Below are positions 59,201 through 64,000 of a DNA stretch of 64,000 nucleotides, piece after piece (the first letter of the stretch is position 1; the number at the start of each line of letters is the position of its first letter). Source of the stretch: Solen grandis (taxonomy: Eukaryota > Mollusca > Bivalvia > Adapedonta > Solenidae); assembly GCA_021229015.1 (NCBI GenBank), contig CM037777.1, positions 66,185,946 to 66,249,945 on the forward strand. Reading direction: 5' to 3'. The translations under genes were made by a program, and so were the position numbers. The notes below the pieces were generated by a model, which saw only the letters and a list, made by a program, of their open reading frames with translations, was not told the DNA's origin and did not search any database.

Positions 59201-59204
59201 TTGA
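47023..59204 (+). CDS. Integrin alpha subunit, partial gene (11 exons)
   Basis: Cell-surface adhesion receptor chain that pairs with a beta subunit to bind matrix or cell ligands. Eleven exons with AG/GT borders join in one frame: 47023-47205, 48597-48726, 49514-49624, 51099-51179, 52120-52323, 53617-53774, 54615-54761, 56494-56643, 57265-57353, 57915-58104, 59098-59204. Domain order is three FG-GAP propeller repeats, thigh, calf-1. Family marks are the VGAP, DVAIGAPYEDD and DLVVGAY strands, the Ca-binding loop DLDKDGFND, QRIEG after propeller blade 6, and Cys pairs placed as in calf-1. EGRVFVY and the thigh Cys pair ACSRDNKQLC most resemble the alpha-4/alpha-9 group. Incomplete at both ends: signal peptide and propeller blades 1-4 are missing upstream, and calf-2, membrane helix and tail downstream. 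Family call is firm; subtype is inference. Confidence 0.95.
47218..48021. mobile_element. Inverted-repeat DNA element beginning 12 bp after an integrin splice donor
   Basis: Left end AAAGCCCACTTGGACATAAG and right end GTGGGCTTTTATTCTAATGG then GCTTTC are inverted and similar, with the motif CCAnTGGACAAAAG repeated at the left. The interior is AT-rich without coding potential. The class of transposon is not identified. Confidence 0.6.
48022..48596. other. Integrin intron, A-rich
   Basis: Interrupted poly-A at 48039-48075 and 48427-48440. Open frames here are compositional. Confidence 0.6.
48597..48726 (+). CDS. Integrin alpha exon b: start of propeller blade 6
   Basis: 130 bases, phase 0 in and 1 out, between TTCCAG and G|GTAAGTG. 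Encodes ELCGPIGILSGGVKYSS, then FARFGTSIASAGDLDKDGFN, the FG motif and first part of a canonical Ca-binding loop that is completed by the next exon (D-L-D-K-D-G-F-N-D). The reading frame joins the preceding and following exons without adjustment. Confidence 0.94.
49111..49327 (-). mobile_element. SINE-A copy in integrin intron, minus strand
   Basis: Plus-strand text TTTTTACCGTCGCTGCGACT and TACAGTCATATCGCGTCATC is the tail in reverse, preceded by TTGTTGTT (reverse of a CAA tail). The body and head are diverged. Confidence 0.7.
49514..49624 (+). CDS. Integrin alpha exon c: end of propeller blade 6
   Basis: 111 bases, phase 1 in and out, between TTCTAACAG and GAAG|GTATGC. Encodes DVAIGAPYEDDGHGAVYIYM and, at the end, FAQRIEG. 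The last motif is a conserved hinge between blades 6 and 7 in integrin alpha chains. The exon is preceded in the intron by a minus-strand SINE at 49111-49327. Confidence 0.95.
50221..50908. mobile_element. Non-autonomous hAT-like DNA transposon in integrin intron
   Basis: Perfect 14-bp terminal inverted repeats, CAGGGCTCACGCTG at 50221-50234 and CAGCGTGAGCCCTG at 50895-50908. CAGGG ends are typical of hAT elements. Subterminal TGAGCC and GGCCACTTTT motifs also recur in inverted order. The flanking 8-mers are CGATGATC and CGATGGCA, a partly decayed match. No transposase frame inside, so it is a non-autonomous copy of 688 bp. It holds a smaller inner inverted repeat AGACTGGTTAT / ATAACCAGTCT. 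Confidence 0.75.
51099..51179 (+). CDS. Integrin alpha exon d: start of propeller blade 7
   Basis: 81 bases, phase 1 in and out. The acceptor TTTCTTTTCAG is strong. Encodes GKLIKPDIQSFGWSLYGDED followed by LDGNEFP, the FG motif plus a Ca loop (D-L-D-G-N-E-F-P-D) completed by the next exon; the usual Gly at loop position 6 is Glu. The donor CCAG|GTTTCT has GT but lacks the usual purine-A-G continuation, yet it is the only border that keeps the frame into the next exon. Confidence 0.92.
52120..52323 (+). CDS. Integrin alpha exon e: end of blade 7 and start of thigh domain
   Basis: 204 bases, phase 1 in and out, between CATTTCCAG and TTTCA|GTACGT. Starts DLVVGAYASDTVAVFRSRP, the last GAP strand and closing strand of the propeller, then runs into the thigh domain with ACSRDNKQLCMEATVTFSY. 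The two Cys match the conserved first thigh disulphide of integrin alpha chains. An open frame continues past the donor for ten codons, but that tail is intron. Confidence 0.94.
53251..53395 (-). mobile_element. SINE-C fragment in integrin intron, minus strand
   Basis: TATTTATGAACGTCGATTTG, GGAAACAAAGCTTTTTC and AGGTTTCGAACTCACAACCT match the tail and B-box region of SINE-C in reverse. Confidence 0.6.
53436..53497 (+). mobile_element. SINE-C body fragment in integrin intron
   Basis: TTTTCAAGATGCAAAATACT and GGTTCAACCAGAGACCGTCG match the body of the copy at 33533-33732, on the opposite strand to the fragment just upstream. Confidence 0.55.
53617..53774 (+). CDS. Integrin alpha exon f: thigh domain
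   Basis: 158 bases, phase 1 in and 0 out, between TTGTTCACAG and AAAG|GTATGT. Encodes TLSWDLNADTLMKAKEDYSR and then LIQNITVQSGEASVKTYTLD. This corresponds to the middle thigh strands of integrin alpha chains (a W..D pattern followed by a polar strand with an N-glycosylation motif, NIT). It lies about 120 bp downstream of a SINE-C fragment. Confidence 0.92.
54615..54761 (+). CDS. Integrin alpha exon g: end of thigh domain
   Basis: 49 codons, phase 0 at both ends, between CCCCTGCAG and GAT|GTAAGA. Encodes LTNGNPEPKDAWTIVRLEGW and later FDKIDPVFGSRTNRHISED. The stretch aligns in position with the thigh-to-calf-1 linker (genu) of integrin alpha chains. One N-glycosylation motif (NDS) is present. 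A TC then TA microsatellite starts just after the donor, at about 54780. Confidence 0.92.
54782..54826. repeat. (TC)n then (TA)n microsatellite
   Basis: Pure CT run then TA run, starting about 20 bp after an integrin splice donor. Confidence 0.9.
55082..55160 (+). repeat. Dispersed repeat also present at 14472
   Basis: TTTAGCTCGAATATTTTGAA, ACTCAGAGATTGTAA and TTTATCATCTATGATG match 14480-14540 in the same order. Confidence 0.6.
56276..56485 (+). repeat. Tandem repeat of about 46 bp ending at an integrin splice acceptor
   Basis: Four to five units of TATATGTTAATGTAATGTGA plus CAAGACTAAAATGGTGTTATAC and variants. The last partial unit (GTGACAACACTGAAT) runs into TATTCCAG, the acceptor of the exon at 56494. 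Confidence 0.9.
56494..56643 (+). CDS. Integrin alpha exon h: start of calf-1 domain
   Basis: 50 codons, phase 0 at both ends, between GAATTATTCCAG and AGA|GTAAGA. Encodes AEFDKKCESQDQCQSNLELK and a strand with the N-glycosylation motif NTT. The C-x5-C pair followed by S/A-D/N-L matches the conserved disulphide at the start of calf-1. The acceptor sits at the end of a tandem repeat of about 46 bp. Confidence 0.93.
57265..57353 (+). CDS. Integrin alpha exon i: calf-1 domain
   Basis: 89 bases, phase 0 in and 2 out, between TTATCAACAG and CCTGA|GTGAGA. Encodes VTVVVRNIYQTSYKTKFTSE then VDAIFQKDPE, the usual hydrophobic strand, N/D-x-x-x-x-A/S-Y turn and following strand of calf-1. The exon alone would hit a stop (TGA) at the donor; splicing removes it. 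Confidence 0.9.
57915..58104 (+). CDS. Integrin alpha exon j: calf-1 domain
   Basis: 190 bases, phase 2 in and 0 out, between TTTATTTCAG and CAGT|GTAAGT. Encodes a Cys pair (AKCVS ... NTNCSAEF) about 15 residues apart, as in calf-1 of other alpha chains, followed by VVMHYDISQASLIPDNDLKA. An N-glycosylation motif (NCS) overlaps the second Cys. Confidence 0.93.
58204..58590 (+). repeat. 192-bp tandem duplication in integrin intron
   Basis: TTGGATGATACGTATTTCAG begins at 58211 and 58403. Only scattered differences are visible between the two units (for example GACATGCG versus GACATGTG). Confidence 0.92.
58652..58895. mobile_element. Related miniature element in integrin intron
   Basis: Ends CCCTTTACTTCA and TGAGGTAAAGGG are inverted. 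The interior GGACTCATTTCG, GGCAAACAGAGCAGACC and CTGATCGGGGTCTTC matches the reverse of 39530-39675. 244 bp, close to the length of the 37710 copy. Confidence 0.55.
59098..59204 (+). CDS. Integrin alpha exon k: end of calf-1, start of calf-2
   Basis: 107 bases, phase 0 in and 2 out, between GTGTTTCAG and GTTGA|GTGAGT. Encodes IFIKADQANNDTDTSNNEFA and KIPIKLKYVMVINVE. The I-P-L/I-K-Y-x-V/M pattern is the conserved calf-1/calf-2 border strand of integrin alpha chains. It is the last exon that can be joined with confidence. Confidence 0.92.
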
Positions 59205-59356
59205 GTGAGTAAAAAAGTGGCTTTTAATTTTAATTAATAATAAACAAACAATTATTCGTTTAATAATATGGCTTTCAATATATTCATTATTCTTCGTAAC
59301 AGAATGAATAACGCAATATATTGTGATGGCATTCAAATAATTACAAACCGATACTA

Positions 59357-59590
59357 GTGGCCGCGTTGTCAGAATGTCCGCCCTTCACCAAGAGGTTGTG
59401 GATTCGATCCTCGGTCACAACATACCAAAGTCGTAAAACTAAGGATAGATGGCCCGGTGTCAGTATAATGCGACTGGGTGTGGTATTATGCGACATGTCT
59501 GCAGTGTGGCAACACTATATCTGTCTCAAAGAGATAAACCATTCAAATGACTAATATTTTCGGCGGGACACTAGACCCAATAAACATAAA
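59357..59590 (+). mobile_element. SINE-B copy next to a candidate integrin exon
   Basis: tRNA-like head (GTGGCCGCGTTGTCAGAATG; B-box-like GTGGATTCGATCCTCGG), body ATGGCCCGGTGTCAGTATAA and tail TTTTCGGCGGGACACTAGAC followed by A-rich TAAACATAAACATAAA. The A-rich end lies about 20 bp before the candidate calf-2 exon. Confidence 0.85.
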
Positions 59591-59608
59591 CATAAAATAT
59601 CAACAAAG

Positions 59609-59753
59609 CCCCTGTACTGAATCTGCTACATGTAATCCCATGGCGACAAAATCCACCTGGTACATTCTATACTGTAATTTAGACCTAGCTAAAATAGAAA
59701 AAGATTCGGATGGACAAAGATCTAGCATTTGTATTAACTTGATTATGCCAGTG
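59609..59753 (+). CDS. Candidate integrin calf-2 exon
   Basis: The open frame reads PCTESATCNPMATKSTWYIL, YCNLDLAKIEKDSD, then RSSICINLIMPV before a possible donor GTG|GTAAAA. A Cys-rich segment followed by I/L-x-C-x-L/V-x-x-x and a strand with I-x-I-x-L is typical of the middle of calf-2 in alpha chains. With an AG at 59607-59608 the incoming phase (one base) fits the preceding exon, but about 100 residues of calf-2 would then be absent, so an exon is missing or this is not the next one. The acceptor lacks a pyrimidine tract: an A-rich SINE tail ends about 20 bp upstream. Could be a broken exon or chance. Confidence 0.4.
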
Positions 59754-59810
59754 GTAAAAAAATATCATTGGTCAAATGGATGCGATTAATGAAATTTGCA
59801 TCAGAAATAT

Positions 59811-59910
59811 NNNNNNNNNNNNNNNNNNNNNNNNNNNNNNNNNNNNNNNNNNNNNNNNNNNNNNNNNNNNNNNNNNNNNNNNNNNNNNNNNNNNNNNNNN
59901 NNNNNNNNNN
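59811..59910. other. Assembly gap (100 N)
   Basis: A second run of exactly 100 Ns, 57 bp downstream of the candidate calf-2 exon. Missing integrin exons could lie in it or beyond the window. Confidence 0.99.
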
Positions 59911-61316
59911 GTGAAATCAATATTATAATAAAGTGATGTTAGAACTTAATTTAGGAAAATAAAATATCTTTGTAGACATTTTTAAAATCATTTTTATAGC
60001 GAGTAAATATATTTTCTATATTTTTTAATACGCATTTGTCTAATTTTTGTTCTATTTATTAAAATATCCCCTTTACATTTAGAACTTTCATCATACATAA
60101 TGTTTAATTGTTTAGATGATCATGTATTTGTTGATGCTATTTTGTATGAATGATACATATGCGGATCATCGATGGGCACGCATGTTTGACTGTTTCGTTC
60201 ATTTGCATGACTGTACTGAAATTAGATATACAAAATGCATCTATTTCATTGGTTGACATCATGGTTTTAGAGAATAAAAGAACCAATCGGCATGCGTGCC
60301 TCGCTCAAGGTGGAGTGGATCGGTCGTGGATGTTAAATGAAGATTGTAAAATTGAAATACCCCGAACTATGTGTGATTGGGAGAAAAAGTTTTTATGAAT
60401 GATTTAAAATTCATTCTATGACCATGTGTTTACATTTGTGAATAAGGCGAGTAAGGGATATAATAAAGTACACATGTGTGAGAGTTGATTATTTTATCGT
60501 GTTTTTTGTTGTTTACATGTATATCATCTTATCATATATTCTTACGTCTAGCTTTCATTGTACACGCTTATGCATTTGTCCACAGTTGCTTTGTTTTAAA
60601 CAGAGTTTTATAATTGCTCGTGAGGAAACAGCCATATCATATAGTTTAGCAACCAAATGAAATACCTAACATTGTGAGAAGATTGATATTTTATCATCTT
60701 GTCTAAAATCTATATGATCCAAAATCGTTTGCCCTAATTTTGTTTTAATTAAAAGTCCAATGATCATGGACACAAAAAATGAATAGAACTTTATCAAATG
60801 TTCATGAAAGTTAAAATACCTTCTAATTCAACAGCTAAAACGTTTAGGAAAATTCAAGATGATCTTAAACAGCCAAGGAAAAATAACAGGTTATGTAGCC
60901 TTTTAGACTAAAATATCTAGGATGTGTTTCCCAGATAAAAGAAGCAACAATTAGCAAAGTGAGAAAATTTATTTCTGTTGAAGTATATAATCTCATAATG
61001 AAGCACAATTGTATTAAGTCATGCAAAGGAATATATAGGCTGTATTTGTGTATTTTCTTAAATAAAAACATATTACCCAATAGTTTTTAAATCGATTTGC
61101 AACAAAATTCAATTAAAACTTAAAAGCTCAATAAATTGTGCAAGCTGAACATTAATATCTCTGATAATCAGTTCTACTACCGATCAGATTTCACATAACC
61201 CAGTTCTCTATCCGTTTGAATTGTTGACTCTGTTGTTTTAAGATAAATCTGCTTAATTGAAACAAGTGTATTGAAGACATCTTATGATATGCTGGTTGCT
61301 AAATTGACTTAACCAT
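59911..61316. other. AT-rich DNA with no recognised exon
   Basis: A short inverted repeat GGCACGCATG / CATGCGTGCC at 60175 and 60291 brackets part of an 82-codon open frame, which has no integrin-like features. No membrane helix or GFFKR-type motif was found from here to the end. Confidence 0.5.
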
Positions 61317-61575
61317 CTCCCGTAGCCGAGTGACTGGGAAATCGTAGCTTCGAGGCTTCGATCCCCGACCGCAGCATAAAAAAGTCGCTGAAATGGTACT
61401 GATAGCTCCCTGCTTGGCGTTTAGCACATAGTCAGGGCATGTCCCAAATGTCAGGATAATGTGACTGGGTGTGTTATCATGCTACATGTCTAGGGTGTAA
61501 TACTGCAGTGTGGCAGCACGTCTCAAGTAAACATAGTCTCCATATGATTGAAATACTGTCGGTGAGACGATACTC
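61317..61575 (+). mobile_element. SINE-B copy
   Basis: tRNA-like head (CTCCCGTAGCCGAGTGACTG; CTTCGATCCCCGACCG), linker TTGGCGTTTAGCACATAGTC, body ATGTGACTGGGTGTGTTATC and ACTGCAGTGTGGCAGCACG, tail ATGATTGAAATACTGTCGG. Confidence 0.8.
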
Positions 61576-61831
61576 AATTGTGCGGATATTCAGTAAGTTT
61601 CCTTACCGTTTAAATACTCAATTGATAAATAAAGCTTTTTTGTTCCTTTGACATAAATGATCCATTTGAACAGATAATGTAGAACTAGTTATTACGGTTT
61701 ACCTACCTGATATTACTGGCAAGTGAGTAAGCATATTGTACATTTGAATTGTCGTTTATATTAACAGTGCATGTATTATTTTCAAAGATTTTCTTTCCTA
61801 CTACTGTCTTTCTGTAACATTTGTAAAAAAC

Positions 61832-62572
61832 CAGAGATGGCAACGAATACCTTATTTCATATTCGAAATTTCGGTTGGTATTTCAAACATTTATTCGAAT
61901 AATCGGATCAAATTCTGAAAATTAAAGAACTGAATTGCGTATTCGAGTGATTGATTATTTTTAGATACGTATACCATATATTTTGCATTTTGTATTAACC
62001 TGTTTAATATATTTAGCGTATTTGTAATAGCTTCTTTGCAGAAACTAAACCTTATATCATGAATACTTTTGTTAGCCTCTGTAATAGTATTTATTATGTA
62101 AGCCACACTAGTGCAAAGTTATAAATGGTCCCCTCAAATTTGCATACTGGCAAAAATAACCACGCTGCCCAATTAACTTTATTGGCCGTTTACAAGGCGA
62201 CTGAAATTTGCTGAGTGGCCAAAATGATCACTTTGCCAATTCATTTAGGTTGGGGCGGCTATGCAAAATAGCTGTTGAGTAATTTTGTCCTATGTTAATA
62301 TAGCCTTTTCTAGCGACCCTGCTTAAAATGTTTATAATGAAGACAGACTGACAAGTTTCCACTACATTGTATGCATATTTGACATGTTCACACCCACTGA
62401 TTTCCAGATGTTGATCTCAAATGTGATGGAAAACGTATTGAATGATAAGAAAAGAAAAACAAGCAAGCTTTTATTTTAATAGAAAGAAATTATGTAGATG
62501 TCAATATTATTTCCTTAATACATTTTTCCGAATATTCATAAAACACTTTTTCAGTTTTCGTTGCCATCCCTG
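61832..62572. mobile_element. Non-autonomous hAT-like DNA transposon
   Basis: Ends CAGAGATGGCAACGAA (61832) and TTCGTTGCCATCCCTG (to 62572) form a near-perfect inverted repeat. The flanking 8-mers TAAAAAAC and ATAAAAAC agree at six positions, as expected for an aged hAT 8-bp duplication. 741 bp, no transposase frame. Confidence 0.7.
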
Positions 62573-62893
62573 ATAAAAACATATTTGTAATAAAATTAAA
62601 AAAATAGAAATGTCGGTGTTTATCATTCTGTCCCTGTCACATACAAAATTAGCATAGTTGGATTTAATTTAACTTCTGGTGCTGTTGTATAGACTACAAT
62701 GGTGGCTTATAAAAGGGAAAGATGTCCTAAGGATTCAAGGAAACTATCAGAATATACGATTAAATATTTATATTAACATTTCAGTTACATTTAAAACTTG
62801 AAGCGCTTTATATGAAGGTCATTGCTGATCGTTACACGAGATTGCAATTACACTTGGATGAAGAGCTGTACTAGGAACTCTGCTCATTATCAC

Positions 62894-63790
62894 ACTCACC
62901 TGAAATAAGAGGACCATATGGCCCTAGATCGCTCACAATAGTACATAAGCTTATTCAAAAAGATTCAAGTCACCCGATTTCACCTGGTTTCATCCAGCAG
63001 CAACCAGATTCAAGTTTCAATGAATTCTTAAGCATGTCAAATATTTGTAGGCCTCAATTTTCAAGGGATCAAAATGCTTAAGTAATCATGTTCTGGAACC
63101 CAATGGTTATCATTAGTGCTAAACAATACTTATTTTTGCAATTGTAGTCAATAGCCATGAGGTGTAAAATGTGCATAATGAAATGAAATTCTAACCATTT
63201 GTTTCACAGAGAAATGTTGAAATTTTCTATATGGAGTATACATGGAAAAAAGCCGACCCAATATGTTTCTCAATTTTCAAAGGATCTACTCTGTTTATAG
63301 CAATTATAGTAGACAGCCATGTGGTAGCCAATTGTGCCAAATGAAATTAAATTCTGACCATTGGTTTTACAGTAGAATTTTGTAAGTTTCTCCATAGAGT
63401 ATATAAGGAATCTAGCCGACCTCCTAGGAGACTAATTTATCAATGGAGCAACCTTATTTTAGCAATTATGGTAAACAGCTATGACCATTTGTGCGAAATT
63501 ATATAAATTTCTAACCATTGCATTCGCAGAAACAAGCAGACCACTTAGAGGCTAAATTAGATGAAGTTCTAACCCTCAAGCCGACCCCTAGAGGCCTTTA
63601 TTTATCAAGGGATCCAGACTTCGACATGGATCAAGTTTATTTTAAAAATTTTTTGTAATGGGCCACCTAAGGATCATTCGTGCCAAGTTCCATCAGTTTT
63701 ATCCTGCCGTTTCAGAGATATATTTCAAAGAAAATTGTTGACGCCGCACGACGACGGACATTGTGCTTTAGTGATATAAAATATCTGGTA
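62894..63790 (+). repeat. Imperfect tandem repeats of about 170-190 bp, mollusc type
   Basis: Recurring words GCCGACCC, AGCAATTATRGTAR(A/C)CAGCYATG and AAATTCTRACCATT mark three to four units. The block begins CTGAAATAAGAGGACCATAT and ends GACGCCGCACGACGACGGAC, typical borders of dispersed bivalve repeats. Confidence 0.65.
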
Positions 63791-64000
63791 TAAGTCATTG
63801 AGAAAACAAGCAAAAATAAAAAAAAATGTGAATGTAAACACATCAGCATTCGAAACAAATAAAATGACAGAATCGAACGCTGTCAAAAGCAGTTGATAAT
63901 GTAACTACATGTATAGAAACATGTACAATTCCCCTCCCGGACAATTCACCCTCCGTTAACTTTGTCAAGGTGGACAATTCTCTTCGCATGTTTTTCACAA

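Noticed and set aside
60150..60398. 82-codon open frame downstream of the integrin exons
   Set aside because: It does not match calf-2 or the membrane segment, and a short inverted repeat lies within it.

Overview
This window looks like AT-rich intron and intergenic DNA from an animal, most likely a marine bivalve mollusc. The inference rests on three things: one intron-split metazoan gene (an integrin alpha subunit), several tRNA-headed SINE families of the mosaic kind reported from molluscs, and tandem and dispersed repeats typical of bivalve scaffolds. Two runs of exactly 100 Ns (46774-46873 and 59811-59910) are scaffold gaps of unknown true size. No prokaryotic operon, phage, CRISPR array or unambiguous RNA gene is present.

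Left part (1 to about 12.7 kb): repeat territory. A segment of about 4.2 kb (3496-7725) is followed directly by a second, nearly identical copy (7726 to about 12660). Each copy ends in an array of a 43-bp minisatellite, short in the first (about 690 bp) and long in the second (about 1.44 kb). Inside each copy a 26-bp inverted repeat encloses AT-rich or microsatellite DNA.

Middle part (12.7-47 kb): mostly AT-rich non-coding DNA with SINEs, short inverted-repeat DNA transposons, microsatellites and old mollusc repeats. A few possible orphan exons stand out: a start exon (15657-15723, minus), a terminal exon (16478-16587, minus), a terminal exon (35022-35179, plus) and a 200-codon open frame (36278-36880, minus). 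None could be assigned to a family.

Right part (47-59.2 kb): eleven exons on the plus strand join in one frame (1550 coding bases, 516 codons plus 2 bases). They encode the last three FG-GAP repeats of the beta-propeller, the thigh domain and calf-1 of an integrin alpha chain, closest in layout to the alpha-4/alpha-9 type. The first part of the propeller lies upstream or in the first gap. The rest of calf-2, the membrane helix and the cytoplasmic tail are not seen. A possible calf-2 exon lies at 59609-59753, directly against a SINE. The introns carry non-autonomous DNA transposons, SINE fragments and local tandem duplications. The last 4 kb hold a SINE, a hAT-like element and a run of imperfect tandem mollusc repeats.

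The recurring theme is mobile-element biology: two SINE families that share a 3' tail, a truncated SINE nested in another with a perfect 13-bp target duplication, a TTAA-type miniature element with a 67-nt hairpin, and a CpG-rich palindromic miniature element.
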